A stretch of 64,000 nucleotides of DNA from Microbacterium sp. AB (GCF_032878875.1 NZ_CP118157.1:3534001-3598000), one strand, 5' to 3'. Shown: positions 1-9,055, counted from the first letter of the stretch. A program made the numbers and translations. The notes: a model not told the origin generated them from the letters alone.

Positions 1-1
1 C

Positions 2-76
2 CATCCCGACCGCAGCCGCGCCGCGCTGCGTCGGACCCACGAGCTCTGGAAGGACCTCGACGTCTATGCCGACTGA
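2..76 (+). CDS. C-terminal end of an upstream gene (product unknown)
   Basis: An open frame enters from the left edge and stops at TGA 74-76, giving 24 residues that end in HELWKDLDVYAD. Codons are GC-rich at third positions like the neighbouring genes, and the next gene follows after 25 nt with its own ribosome-binding site, so this is probably the last stretch of a real gene in the same transcript. The tail is too short to assign to a family. Confidence 0.5.
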   Translation, partial: HPDRSRAALRRTHELWKDLDVYAD

Positions 77-101
77 CCCCGCAACGACAGAAGGAGCACC
101 C

Positions 102-992
102 ATGCCCCCCACCCCCACCGCCGCCGTCGTCGGCCTCGGATCGATGGGAGGCGCCATGGCGCTCGCGCTGCGCGACGCCGGATGGCGCGTGACCGGCTTC
201 GATCCGTCGCCCGATGCCCGGACCCGCCTCGGCGACGAGGGCGTCGACACGGTCGAGTCGCTCGAGGCGCTCGCCGGCATCCCGCACATCGTGCTGTCGC
301 TGCCGTCCGCCGCGATCGTGGAGACGACGGTGCCCTCCCTCGTCGCGCAGGGCGCGGCCGCCATCGTGGACACGACGACCTCCGAGCCGGCCACGAGCGC
401 CGCGATGGCGGAGCTCGCCGCCCGGGCGGGCGTCTCGTTCGTCGACGCGCCCGTCTCCGGCGGACGCGCGGGAGCCCGCGCCGGCACGCTCAGCGCGTTC
501 GTCGGCGGCTCCGACGCCGCCGTCGCCGCCGCGACGCCCCTCCTCGACGCCCTCACGCAGGGCTCCTACCGCCGTATCGGCGGACCGGGAACGGGCAACG
601 TCGTCAAGCTCCTCAACAACATCCTCGCCGCGGCCAATCTCGCCACCGTCGGCGAGGCGCTCGCCGTCGCGCACTCCTACGGCATCGAGCCCTCGGTCGC
701 CGCCGAGGGCATCAGCGGCGCCTCCGGCGCGAGCCGCGCATCGTCCGCGTCCTACCCCGAGTGGGTGCTGTCGGGCACCTTCGACTCGGGCTTCTCGCTC
801 GGGCTCATGGCCCGCGACGCGCGCCTCGCGCTCGACGTCGCGGCCGCCCGCGGCGCGCGCCCGCCGCTGCTCGACGCCGTCGCCGGGCGCTGGCAGGACG
901 CTCTCGCCGACCTGGGCGCGGATGCCGATTTCACGGAGATCGCCCGTACGACCGCCCCCGATCTCTTCGCCGCGAAGGAGAGCACGCGATGA
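102..992 (+). CDS. NAD(P)-dependent oxidoreductase, 3-hydroxyisobutyrate dehydrogenase family
   Basis: The 296-aa protein opens with a Rossmann dinucleotide loop (GLGSMGGAMA, residues 11-20). It carries the family substrate motif DAPVSGG at 115-121 and the catalytic-lysine segment GNVVKLLNN with Lys169. Family members oxidise or reduce beta-hydroxyacids such as 3-hydroxyisobutyrate, tartronate semialdehyde or glyoxylate. I chose ATG 102 because AAGGAG lies just upstream; an in-frame ATG at 66 has no such site. The stop overlaps the start of the aldehyde dehydrogenase (ATGA), so the two are translationally coupled and probably act in one degradation pathway: hydroxyacid to semialdehyde to acid. 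The exact substrate cannot be read from sequence. Confidence 0.9.
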   Translation: MPPTPTAAVVGLGSMGGAMALALRDAGWRVTGFDPSPDARTRLGDEGVDTVESLEALAGIPHIVLSLPSAAIVETTVPSLVAQGAAAIVDTTTSEPATSAAMAELAARAGVSFVDAPVSGGRAGARAGTLSAFVGGSDAAVAAATPLLDALTQGSYRRIGGPGTGNVVKLLNNILAAANLATVGEALAVAHSYGIEPSVAAEGISGASGASRASSASYPEWVLSGTFDSGFSLGLMARDARLALDVAAARGARPPLLDAVAGRWQDALADLGADADFTEIARTTAPDLFAAKESTR

Positions 993-2551
993 GCGCGCTC
1001 GCCGCAGAAAGCCTCGCCTCCTCGGCGTCGACCGCCGCCGCCGTCCTCGGCGCCTCGTTCCCGTCCGGCTTCGGCTCCTTCGTCCACGGGGAGGTCGCCC
1101 CCGGGACGGGACGTCGCCTCACGCTCACGGCGGCCGCGACCGGCGAGGCGTTCGCCGCGTACGCCGACCTCGGTCAGGACGGCGCCGACGCGCTGCTCGA
1201 GAGCTCACGCCGAGGAGCGGCCGCCTGGGGTGCGACCGACGCGTTCGCCCGCGCCGCCGTCCTCCGCGACGTCTCGCGTGCGATCGCCGAGCACGGCGAG
1301 GAGCTCGCCCTCCTCGAGAGCGCGACGACGGGCAAGCCGATCCGCGACACCCGGGCCGAGGCGGCGAAGGTCGCCGAGATGTTCGGGTACTACGCCGGCT
1401 GGGCGGACAAGGTGACGGGGCTCACGATCCCCGTCCCCGGCCACTGGCACACCTACACCGAGCGCGTCCCCTGGGGCGTCGTCGTGGCGATCACCCCCTG
1501 GAACGCCCCGATGTTCACGGGCGGATGGAACGCGGCCGCGCCGCTCGCCGCCGGCAACGCCGTCGTCGTCAAGCCGAGCGAGTTCACTCCCGCGTCGACC
1601 GTGCGACTCGCCCAGATCGCGTTCGAGGCGGGGCTTCCCGCCGGAGCCCTCAACGTCGCCGCAGGCCTCGGATCGACCACGGGCGCCGCGCTGACGACCG
1701 ACCGGCGCGTGGGCAAGGTCTCGTTCATCGGCTCCGTCCCGACGGGGCGCGCCGTCGCCGTCGCCGCCGCGCAGGCGGGCATCCCCACCGTGCTCGAGCT
1801 CGGGGGCAAGAGCGCCAACATCGTGTTCGCCGACGCCGACCTCGAACGGGCGGCGGACGGCGCGGTGTCGGCGATCTTCTCCGGTGCCGGGCAGTCCTGC
1901 GTGGCGGGATCGCGCCTCCTCGTCCAGCGCTCCGCGTACGAGGACTTCGTCGAGCTCGTCGCGCACAGGGCCTCGCTCCTGCGCCTGGGGGACCCGCTCT
2001 CCCCCGACACCGAGATCGGCCCCATCATCACCGCCCGGCAGTACGAGACCGTGACGGCCCTCATCGCCGCAGGGGTCGAGGGCGGCGCTCGCCGGATCAC
2101 CTCCGCACAGACGCCGGCCGCCGTGCGGGAAGGCGCTCTCGGGGGCGGGTTCTGGGTGCCGCCGACACTGCTCGCGGGGGTCTCCCCCGACAACGTCGTC
2201 GAGTCGACGGAGGTCTTCGGCCCCGTCGTCGGCGCCGACGCCTTCGACGACGCCGAGGAGGCGATCGCGCGCGCCAACGCCTCGGCCTTCGGGCTGGCGG
2301 GCGCGGTCTGGACCGAGAACGTCGCTCGCGCGCACCACGTCGCGCGGAGCGTCGACGCCGGGACGTTCTGGATCAACGCGTACAAGACCATCCACGTCGC
2401 GGCGCCGTTCGGCGGGTTCGGCGACTCCGGGCACGGCAGGTCGTCCGGCCCCGGCGTGCTCGACGAGTACACCCAGACGAAGGCGATCTGGACGCCGACG
2501 GCTCCGGCCCCCGTGCCGTTCCCCTCGCTCGCGTCCGAGGGCGTGCGATGA
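989..2551 (+). CDS. Aldehyde dehydrogenase (NAD(P)+), ALDH superfamily
   Basis: The 520-aa protein has all the marks of an active ALDH: TPWN near 169-172, the cofactor-binding lysine in VVVKPSE (Lys195), the general base in LELGGKS (Glu270) and the nucleophile in GQSC (Cys304). It oxidises an aldehyde to an acid in the cytosol. It starts at ATG 989, overlapping the stop of the preceding beta-hydroxyacid dehydrogenase by 4 nt, so the two products are made together and probably work in sequence. An N-terminal extension of about 30 Ala/Ser-rich residues precedes the conserved domain. A DUF3100 membrane protein follows 76 nt downstream in the same direction. Confidence 0.93.
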   Translation: MSALAAESLASSASTAAAVLGASFPSGFGSFVHGEVAPGTGRRLTLTAAATGEAFAAYADLGQDGADALLESSRRGAAAWGATDAFARAAVLRDVSRAIAEHGEELALLESATTGKPIRDTRAEAAKVAEMFGYYAGWADKVTGLTIPVPGHWHTYTERVPWGVVVAITPWNAPMFTGGWNAAAPLAAGNAVVVKPSEFTPASTVRLAQIAFEAGLPAGALNVAAGLGSTTGAALTTDRRVGKVSFIGSVPTGRAVAVAAAQAGIPTVLELGGKSANIVFADADLERAADGAVSAIFSGAGQSCVAGSRLLVQRSAYEDFVELVAHRASLLRLGDPLSPDTEIGPIITARQYETVTALIAAGVEGGARRITSAQTPAAVREGALGGGFWVPPTLLAGVSPDNVVESTEVFGPVVGADAFDDAEEAIARANASAFGLAGAVWTENVARAHHVARSVDAGTFWINAYKTIHVAAPFGGFGDSGHGRSSGPGVLDEYTQTKAIWTPTAPAPVPFPSLASEGVR

Positions 2552-2627
2552 CGCGCGGCCTGAGCCCGCGATCCGTCGGCTCCGCACACCGGCATCCCGC
2601 CACCGTCCAGGAAGAGAGCACGCCCTC

Positions 2628-3992
2628 ATGACCCGCACGACCGCACGCCCCGTCACGACGGCGGGGACGAGGGAGGCATGGCCCATCGCCCTGCTCGCGC
2701 TCGTCATCACCCTCGTCGTCCAGTTCATCGGAAGCGCCCAGATCGACATCGGGATCGGCGCCATCGTGATCTTCCCCATGGTGTGGGGCCTCCTGGCGGG
2801 CCTGCTCGTCTCGGTGCAGAGGCTCACGCCGCTGGGACTCGACCTGCAGAAGGTCGCGGCGGCGCTCGTCGGCGTCTCGGTCATGCTGCTCGTCGCTCGT
2901 CTCGCCTTCAACATCGGGCCGAGCCTTCCCGTCCTCCTCCAGGCGGGCCCCGCGCTCCTCCTCCAGGAGGTCGGTCATCTGCTGGGCACGGTCGCGCTGG
3001 CGCTCCCGCTCGCCGTGCTGCTGCGCATGGGCGGGGCGACGGTCGGAGCGACGTTCTCGCTCGACCGCGAGCCGTCGTTCGCGATGGTGTCCGAAAAGTA
3101 CGGCCCCGACTCCGACCAGTACCGAGGGGTGCTGGCGATGTACGTCTTCGGGACGATGTTCGGCGCGGTGTACATCACCCTGCTGACGTCGCTCGTGGCC
3201 AACTGGAAGATCTTCGATCCGCTCGCCCTCGCGATGGGGGCCGGGGTCGGCTCGGGCTCCATGATGGCCGCCTCGGCGGCGAGCATCGTGGCCGCCTACC
3301 CGGCCGACGAGGAGGCCATCCTCGCCATGGCCGCGGTGTCGAACCTCATCACGACCGTGCTCGGCGTCTACGTCGGGATCTACCTCTCGCTGCCGCTCGC
3401 CGACCGCTTCTACCGGCTCCTCACGCGGAGGCGGGAGAGGGCGACGCCCGCCGCCGTCCCCGTCGGAGCCGGCGCCCCCTCGACGGAGGCCGCTCCGGCC
3501 GGGACCGAGGAGAACCGTCGGTTCCGCGAGGCCGTCGCCGCCTCCTCCGCGGAGGTGAGGCTGCCTCTCTGGCTTTCCCTCGGCATCCTCACCGTCCTCG
3601 GACTGGGCACCGCGTTCGTCGCCGCGAAGGCGTTCGACGGGCGGATCGTGGCGGGCTACGCCATCATGCTCGCGCTGGTGCTGCTCGGCTCGCTGCTGGC
3701 GAGGCTCACCCGGGGCAGGGTCTCGGCCATCGTGTGGATCACGACGATCGGCGCCTACGTGTCGAGCCCGTGGTTCTTCGCCGGCGACGCGCTCGCGGAG
3801 GCCGTCGCCGCGGTGGACTTCCTCTCGATCGCGACGGTCATGCTGACCCTCGCGGGCCTCTCGCTCGGCAAGGACCTGCCGCTGCTGCGGAACATCGGGT
3901 GGAAGATCGTCCCGGTCGGCCTCGTCGCGATCACGGCGTCGTTCCTGCTGTCGGCCGTCGTCGCCGAGTTCGCCCTCGGGTTCTGGGGATGA
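2628..3992 (+). CDS. DUF3100-type integral membrane protein
   Basis: This 454-aa protein has about ten to eleven hydrophobic segments in two blocks separated by a polar, Ala/Pro-rich loop (roughly residues 270-305). The first block, with motifs such as GATFSLDREPSF, FGTMFGAVYITLL and the glycine-rich AMGAGVGSGSMMAASAAS, resembles the DUF3100 family of uncharacterised bacterial membrane proteins. It follows two catabolic dehydrogenases in the same direction, so a transport role for their substrate is a reasonable guess but only inference. ATG 2628 lies about 11 nt after a GAAGAGAG stretch. Confidence 0.78.
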   Translation: MTRTTARPVTTAGTREAWPIALLALVITLVVQFIGSAQIDIGIGAIVIFPMVWGLLAGLLVSVQRLTPLGLDLQKVAAALVGVSVMLLVARLAFNIGPSLPVLLQAGPALLLQEVGHLLGTVALALPLAVLLRMGGATVGATFSLDREPSFAMVSEKYGPDSDQYRGVLAMYVFGTMFGAVYITLLTSLVANWKIFDPLALAMGAGVGSGSMMAASAASIVAAYPADEEAILAMAAVSNLITTVLGVYVGIYLSLPLADRFYRLLTRRRERATPAAVPVGAGAPSTEAAPAGTEENRRFREAVAASSAEVRLPLWLSLGILTVLGLGTAFVAAKAFDGRIVAGYAIMLALVLLGSLLARLTRGRVSAIVWITTIGAYVSSPWFFAGDALAEAVAAVDFLSIATVMLTLAGLSLGKDLPLLRNIGWKIVPVGLVAITASFLLSAVVAEFALGFWG

Positions 3993-4064
3993 CGGCCGAG
4001 CCCCGGCGCCGGCTGTCGGCGCGCGGACCGTGCCGCGTGCGGCGCGCCTGCACGCGCAGCCGCC

Positions 4065-4976
4065 TCAGGCCGCGTACTCCATGAGCTCGCGGCCGAGGAC
4101 GCGGAACGCCTCGTGGGCGCGGTCGCGGTGCAGGATGCTCGCGTCGTCGAACTCGACGAAGAGGGCGTAGGCGACCCCGCCGCGCGCGCCGGCCAGCACG
4201 CCGGCCTCCGCACGGACGTCCCGGTCGCGACCCGTCTTGTTGAGGAAGAGCAGGCCGTGTCCGTCGTCGTCGTGCGCGAACGGCGCGAGTCCCGTGGCGC
4301 TGCCCACGAGGCTGAGGTCGTGGTTGAGGGTGAGCCACTCGGCGACCTGCGCGCTCACGGTCGCGCCGGCGGCCTTGCCCGAGACGATGTCGGCGAAGAG
4401 CACCGCGAACTCGCGCGCCGTGCCGAGCGCGACATGCGGTGCGTCGTCCGGCCCGCGCCGGTCGCGGAAGTGGTCGAGGAGCGCCGAGCGCGGCATCCCG
4501 AGCGAGACGTAGCGGCGCGACACGCGCTCGTGCCCCACCCGTTCGAGGAGCGCGTTCGCGGCGAGCGCGTCGTCGCTCGTCGCCGTCAGCACGGCGACGT
4601 CGATGAGCGGCAGCTCACGCGCCTGGAGGTGACGCCACACGCCCGACACGCGCAGGGGGTCGAGCGGATCGCGGGCGACGACCTCGTACGGGTCGAGCGT
4701 GCCCTCCTCGAACTGCGCCGCGGCCTCGACGAGCAGGGGCACCGTTCCGACGCCGCCGACGGGCATCGTGACGTGGTCATCGCCTCCGAGCAGCACCGTC
4801 CCGCGGTCGAGGTCCGCGACATGCACCGCGACACGGCCATCCGCCGCGACCAGCCCCTCGAGCGCGCGCAGCGTCGAGGCGAAGGTCGGTCTGAGGATGG
4901 CACGCCGTCTCGGGCGTCTTCCGCTGCGTCGCGTCCCCCGCAGCGACACAGCTTCCTTCTGAGGCTCGGTAGCCAC
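4065..4976 (-). CDS. Serine-hydrolase (class A beta-lactamase fold) homologue without catalytic residues
   Basis: The 303-aa protein follows the class A beta-lactamase/PBP-like layout but has lost the chemistry. Where active members have SxxK it reads GVGT (residues 75-78, within MPVGGVGTVPLLVEAA). The SDN loop is SDD (134-136). Only the third box, KTG (247-249), is intact. It is therefore unlikely to hydrolyse beta-lactams and may be a binding or scaffolding relative. There is no clear signal peptide; the N-terminus is Arg-rich. The GTG start at 4976 follows GGGAAGGAA by about 6 nt. It lies downstream of the M13 peptidase gene on the same strand, with a hairpin between them. Confidence 0.82.
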   Translation of the reverse strand: MATEPQKEAVSLRGTRRSGRRPRRRAILRPTFASTLRALEGLVAADGRVAVHVADLDRGTVLLGGDDHVTMPVGGVGTVPLLVEAAAQFEEGTLDPYEVVARDPLDPLRVSGVWRHLQARELPLIDVAVLTATSDDALAANALLERVGHERVSRRYVSLGMPRSALLDHFRDRRGPDDAPHVALGTAREFAVLFADIVSGKAAGATVSAQVAEWLTLNHDLSLVGSATGLAPFAHDDDGHGLLFLNKTGRDRDVRAEAGVLAGARGGVAYALFVEFDDASILHRDRAHEAFRVLGRELMEYAA

Positions 4977-5076
4977 GGAGTTCCTTCCCAAAGGTTCCAC
5001 ATCCGGGGTGCTGTGTCGGATATTCAGTTGTCCCGCGTGCCGTCGCGCACACGTCCTTCCATTATCACCGGGGGCC

Positions 5077-5093
5077 GTCTGCCCTCGGCAGAC
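5077..5093 (-). terminator. Short hairpin after the M13 peptidase gene
   Basis: GTCTGCC and GGCAGAC form a perfect 7-bp stem with a 3-nt loop just two bases after the TGA of the M13 peptidase gene. No U-tract follows, as is usual in high-GC actinobacteria. It probably marks the end of that transcript before the serine-hydrolase-like gene. Confidence 0.5.
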
Positions 5094-5095
5094 TC

Positions 5096-7063
5096 TCACC
5101 AGATCGTCACGCGCTCGTCTTCGGGGAGCCACAGGGCGTCGTCCGGCGTGACGCCGAAGGCCTCGTAGAAGGCGTCGACGTTGCGCACGATCTGATTGCA
5201 GCGGAACTCGTTCGGCGAGTGCGGGTCGATCGTCAGGAGGCGGAGCGTCTCGGCCTCGCGCGACTTCTGCTGCCAGACCTGAGCCCACGACAGCAGCAGC
5301 CGCTGCACCCCCGTGAGACCGTCCACGACGGGCGACTCCTCTCCGCCGAGCGACAGCTCGTACGCCTTGAGCGCGATGCCGAGACCGCCCAGGTCGCCGA
5401 TGTTCTCGCCGATCGTGAGCGCGCCGTTGACGGTGTGCGACGACTCGAGCCCTCGCGGGACGAGGGCGTCGTACTGATCGATGAGCGAGCGCGTGCGCTG
5501 CTCGAAGGCCGCGCGATCGTCCTCTGTCCACCAGTCGCTGAGCGCGCCGGTGCCGTCGTAGCGGCTGCCCTGGTCGTCGAAGCCGTGGCCGATCTCATGG
5601 CCGATGACGCCGCCGATCCCGCCGTAGTTCGCCGCGGGATCGCGCTCGGCGTCGAAGAAGGGGTACTGCAAGATGGCGGCCGGGAAGACGATCTCGTTCA
5701 TGAGCGGGTTGTAGTACGCGTTGACCGTCATGGGCGACATGAACCACTCGTCGCGGTCGATCGGCTGCCCGATCTTGCCGAGCTGCCGGTCGTGCTCGGC
5801 GATGCTCGCACGGCGCACGTTGCCCACGAGGTCGTCCTCGACGATCTCGAGCGCCTCGTACGTGCGCCATCTCACCGGGTAGCCGATCTTCGGCGTGAAG
5901 GCGTCGAGCTTGGCGAGAGCCTTCTCGCGCGTGACGGGGCTCATCCACGCCAGCTGCGAGATGCTCTGCCGGTAGGCCTCGACGACGTTCGCGACGAGCT
6001 CGTCCATCGCCGTCTTCGCCGCCGGGGGGAAGTGGCGCTCGACGTAGACGCGGCCGATCGCGTCGCCCAGGGCGCCCTCGGCGAGCGCGACGCCGCGCTT
6101 CCAGCGCTCGCGGAGGGTCGGCACGCCCGTGAGCTCGGTGCCGTAGAACGCGAAGTTCTCATCGACGAACGCGTCGGGCAGGTACGGCGCGAGCGCGTGG
6201 ACGACCTGGAAGAGCAGCCACGCCTTCCAGTCCTCGAGACGCTCGGCGACGAGCAGAGACCCGAGCCCTTCGAGCGCGGAGGGCTGTGCCACGACGGCCT
6301 CCGCGAGCGCCTCCGGCCGGCCCGGCACGACCGCGTCGCGCCACGGCGTCAGGTCGACCCCGGCGAGCTGCTGGATCTCGTCCCACGTCTTGAGGTTGTA
6401 CGTCGCGAGGGCGTCGCGGCTGCGCACCTTGTCCCAGTGGTGCGCGGCGATGTCGGCCTGCAGGACGAACACGCGCTCCGCCTGCGCCGCGGCCCCCGCG
6501 ACCCCGGCCAGGGCGAGAAGGCGCTCGACGTGCCGGCGGAAGGCGGCACGCGTGCCCGCGAAGCCCTCCAGGCGGAAGTAGCTCTCGTCCGGCAGCGAGA
6601 TGCCCGACTGCACGAGGAAGGGCACATAGCGCGTCGGGTCGCCCGGGTCGGGCTCGGCGAAGACGCCGATGGGCGAGCCGAGGCCCTCGCGATCGAACTC
6701 GCCCGCCGTCCGCAGGAGCGAGGCGACGTCGGAGACGGCCTCCACGCGCTCGAGCAGGGCGACGAGCGGGGCGGTGGCGAGCGCCTCGACGCGCGCCGTG
6801 TCCATGAAGCTCGCGAAGAGGTCGCCGACCTTGCGCGCGTCGGTGCCCGGCTCCGCGCGCTGCGCCTCCTCGACGATCGCGCGGACGTCCTTCTCGGCCT
6901 GCTCGGCGAGCTGGTGGAACGACCCCCATCGCGCCTTGTCGCCGGGGATGGCGGTGCGCTCGATCCAGCCGCCGTTGACGTGGCGGTACAGGTCGTCCTG
7001 CGGGCGGATCTCCTTGCTGAGCTCGTCGAGTGCGATACCGGAGGTCAGGGGAGCAGCCGTCAT
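5096..7063 (-). CDS. M13 family zinc metallopeptidase (neprilysin/PepO type)
   Basis: At 655 aa this is the usual length for bacterial M13 endopeptidases. It carries the zinc motif HEIGHGFD near residue 488, the third-ligand motif ENIGDLGG, the substrate-binding NAYYNP and the C-terminal motif NEFRCNQIVRNVDAFYEAF. There is no signal peptide or membrane anchor, so it should act on oligopeptides in the cytosol, unlike eukaryotic neprilysin. A TACGAT hexamer ends 6 nt before the ATG, indicating a leaderless transcript. The gene stands alone; the EamA exporter gene upstream is on the same strand, 51 nt away. Confidence 0.95.
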   Translation of the reverse strand: MTAAPLTSGIALDELSKEIRPQDDLYRHVNGGWIERTAIPGDKARWGSFHQLAEQAEKDVRAIVEEAQRAEPGTDARKVGDLFASFMDTARVEALATAPLVALLERVEAVSDVASLLRTAGEFDREGLGSPIGVFAEPDPGDPTRYVPFLVQSGISLPDESYFRLEGFAGTRAAFRRHVERLLALAGVAGAAAQAERVFVLQADIAAHHWDKVRSRDALATYNLKTWDEIQQLAGVDLTPWRDAVVPGRPEALAEAVVAQPSALEGLGSLLVAERLEDWKAWLLFQVVHALAPYLPDAFVDENFAFYGTELTGVPTLRERWKRGVALAEGALGDAIGRVYVERHFPPAAKTAMDELVANVVEAYRQSISQLAWMSPVTREKALAKLDAFTPKIGYPVRWRTYEALEIVEDDLVGNVRRASIAEHDRQLGKIGQPIDRDEWFMSPMTVNAYYNPLMNEIVFPAAILQYPFFDAERDPAANYGGIGGVIGHEIGHGFDDQGSRYDGTGALSDWWTEDDRAAFEQRTRSLIDQYDALVPRGLESSHTVNGALTIGENIGDLGGLGIALKAYELSLGGEESPVVDGLTGVQRLLLSWAQVWQQKSREAETLRLLTIDPHSPNEFRCNQIVRNVDAFYEAFGVTPDDALWLPEDERVTIW

Positions 7064-7114
7064 GCACCCATCGTAGGCACGGCCGCCGACGGGGAGCAGG
7101 GAAGGCGCTCAGCG

Positions 7115-8038
7115 TCACCCCGGCGCGACGACGGGGTCCGTGCGCGCCCCTCCCCGCGCCGGCGCGCGCGTCGCCAGGTACACGCCCGCCATGACCACGG
7201 CGGCCCCCGCGAGGTCGAGAGGCGTGACGGCCTGCCCGAGCAGGATCCATGCCGCGGCGATCCCCACCACGGGGACGAGGAGCGAGAAGGGGGCCACCGC
7301 GCTCGATCCGTGACGCGTCATGAGCCACGACCACACGCCCGAGCCGCCCACCGTCCCCACGAGCACCGTGTACGCGAGCCCGAGCAGGGCCGGCGCCGCC
7401 GTCGGCTCCTGCCACGAGGTCAGCGAGCCCGCGATCGCGTCGGGCCCCTCGACGACGAGCGAGAGGGCGAGCATCGGAAGCGGCGGGACGACCGACATCC
7501 ACAGCGTCAGCCGGAGCGGGTCGTCGGCGTGCGCCTGGGCGGTGGCGACGTTCCCCACCGCCCAGCTCAGGCCGCCCGCCAGCACGAGGAGGAAGGGGAG
7601 GAGGCTCGCGCCGTCGCCCGCACGCGGGGCTCCGACCATCGCGAGTCCCGCGCACGCGACGACGAGGCCGGCGATCCGCGCCGGGGACATCCGCTCCCGG
7701 AAGAACAGCGCGCCCAGCAGGACCGTGAACGGGGCGGACGACTGCAGGACGAGCGAGGCGAGGCCCGCGGGCATCCCCGCCACCATCCCCGCGTAGAGGA
7801 AGAGGAACTGGAACGTGCCGAACCCGAGCCCGTACCCGATGAGCCAGCGCAGACGGACCCTCGGGCGCGGCACGAAGAGGATCGTCGGGATCGCGAGCAG
7901 CGCGAACCGCAGCGCCACGAGGAAGAACGGAGGGAAGTGCCCGAGGGAGGCGTCGATCGCCACGAAGTTCAGGCCCCACGCCGCCGCGACCGCGACCGCG
8001 AGGAGGCGGTCGCGCGCGCTCATTCCGTCCGGGCCCAT
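7115..8038 (-). CDS. EamA/DMT-family membrane exporter
   Basis: The 307-aa protein has ten predicted membrane helices in two EamA repeats, with the repeat-end motif LGALFFRERMSPARIAGLVVACAGLAM in the first half (pieces LFFRERM and VVACAGLAM) and ILLGQAVTPLDLAGAAVV in the second. Such proteins export amino acids or other metabolites. It is transcribed divergently from a LysR-type regulator, a common RhtA/YdeD-like arrangement in which the regulator controls the exporter. I chose ATG 8038 because GGAG lies about 6 nt upstream; ATG 8023 is possible. Confidence 0.9.
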   Translation of the reverse strand: MGPDGMSARDRLLAVAVAAAWGLNFVAIDASLGHFPPFFLVALRFALLAIPTILFVPRPRVRLRWLIGYGLGFGTFQFLFLYAGMVAGMPAGLASLVLQSSAPFTVLLGALFFRERMSPARIAGLVVACAGLAMVGAPRAGDGASLLPFLLVLAGGLSWAVGNVATAQAHADDPLRLTLWMSVVPPLPMLALSLVVEGPDAIAGSLTSWQEPTAAPALLGLAYTVLVGTVGGSGVWSWLMTRHGSSAVAPFSLLVPVVGIAAAWILLGQAVTPLDLAGAAVVMAGVYLATRAPARGGARTDPVVAPG

Positions 8039-8078
8039 GCTCCGAGCATCCGCGCTTCGACCGGGAAGCACAAACGAA

Positions 8079-8099
8079 TAATCCTTGATCGACCGATTA
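8079..8099. promoter_or_regulatory. LysR-type box (TAATC-N11-GATTA) between exporter and regulator
   Basis: A perfect 5-bp dyad, TAATC at 8079-8083 and GATTA at 8095-8099, is separated by 11 bp, the classic T-N11-A geometry of LysR-type sites. It sits in the 71-bp gap between the EamA gene and the lysR-like gene and is AT-rich against a GC-rich background. It ends 10 bp before the regulator start, so binding would probably repress the regulator and control the exporter. Confidence 0.75.
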
Positions 8100-8109
8100 G
8101 CCTTCCTAC

Positions 8110-9006
8110 ATGGACGTGCGCCACCTCGATCTGCTGCGCGAGCTCGACGAGCGCGGCAGCCTCGCGGCCGTGGCCCTCGCGACGCACCGGACGGCATCCG
8201 CCGTGTCGCAGCAGCTCCGCAGCGCCGAGAGAGCGTTCGGCGCCTCGCTCGTGGAGCCCGCCGGCCGCGGCGTGCGCCTGACAGAGGCCGGGAGGCTGCT
8301 CGCGTCGTGCGGCCGGGACCTCGCGCGCGCCGTGACCGTCGCCGAGTCGCGGTGGCAGGAGTTCCGCGACGAGCCGCGCGGCGTCGTCACGATCGCGACC
8401 CTGCCGAGCGCCGCCTCCTTCCTGCTCCCCGGCGTCCTCGAGCGACTCGCGGACCTGCCGATCGAGCTCGAGCTCGCCGACGTCGACATCGCCGAGGACG
8501 ACTTCCCCCCGTTCGTCGCCGATCACGACATCGTCATCGGACACAGCCTCTCCCGCGCGACGCCCGTCTCCGACCGGGTCACGACGGTGCCGCTGGCACG
8601 CGAGCCCCTCGACATCGCGATGTCCGCGACGCACCCGCTGACCGCCCTCGACGAGGTGACGGCGCACGACGTCGCGCCGTGGCCGTGGATCGCCGTCCCG
8701 CCGGGCTATCCGTTCGACACCGTGCGGATGGCGATCGAGGATGCGACCGGATCGCCCCTCGACATCCGGCAGCGGCTGCGCGACAACCGCCTCATCGAGA
8801 CGCTCGTCGCCTCCGGAGACTCCCTCGCGGTCCTGCCGCGCTTCACGACCCCCACGACGGGCGGGATCGCGATGCGGCCGCTCGCGGGCATCCCCACGGG
8901 GCGCCACATCCGCGCGATGTGCCGCCCCGACCGGGCGGAGCGCCGCGCCGTGCGCGTGGTGCTGGACGCCCTCCGCGTCGTGGGAGCCTCCTTCACCGCG
9001 TCCTGA
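8110..9006 (+). CDS. LysR-family transcriptional regulator
   Basis: The 298-aa protein has an N-terminal winged helix-turn-helix (residues about 4-60, including HRTASAVSQQLRSAERAFGA and LVEPAGRGVRLTEAG). An effector-binding domain follows, beginning near residue 93 at GVVTIATLPSAASFLLP. It is divergent from an EamA exporter with a T-N11-A box in the gap, so it most likely controls that exporter and itself. The ligand is unknown. Confidence 0.93.
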   Translation: MDVRHLDLLRELDERGSLAAVALATHRTASAVSQQLRSAERAFGASLVEPAGRGVRLTEAGRLLASCGRDLARAVTVAESRWQEFRDEPRGVVTIATLPSAASFLLPGVLERLADLPIELELADVDIAEDDFPPFVADHDIVIGHSLSRATPVSDRVTTVPLAREPLDIAMSATHPLTALDEVTAHDVAPWPWIAVPPGYPFDTVRMAIEDATGSPLDIRQRLRDNRLIETLVASGDSLAVLPRFTTPTTGGIAMRPLAGIPTGRHIRAMCRPDRAERRAVRVVLDALRVVGASFTAS

Positions 9007-9055
9007 CGCGCACACCCGGCCGTCGGATGTCGCCGGGCCGCCCTAGGCTCGGACG

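Noticed and set aside
182..988. Upstream extension of the aldehyde dehydrogenase frame inside the preceding dehydrogenase gene
   Set aside because: The extended part translates to an Arg-rich shadow; the ATGA overlap at 989 marks the real start.
2548..2631. 27-codon frame overlapping the aldehyde dehydrogenase stop and the DUF3100 start
   Set aside because: The ATGA-like overlap is tempting, but the peptide has no recognisable character and the coding signal is weak.
4018..4048. GGCGCGC/GCGCGCC pairing between the convergent DUF3100 and serine-hydrolase-like genes
   Set aside because: Only 7 bp of simple GC repeat with a 17-nt loop; such pairings are expected by chance at this base composition.
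5219..8281. Open frame of over 1000 codons on the plus strand opposite the M13 peptidase and exporter genes
   Set aside because: It is a high-GC shadow of genes on the other strand; its Arg/Gly/His/Asp-rich translation has no domain, and the minus-strand frames carry clear family motifs.
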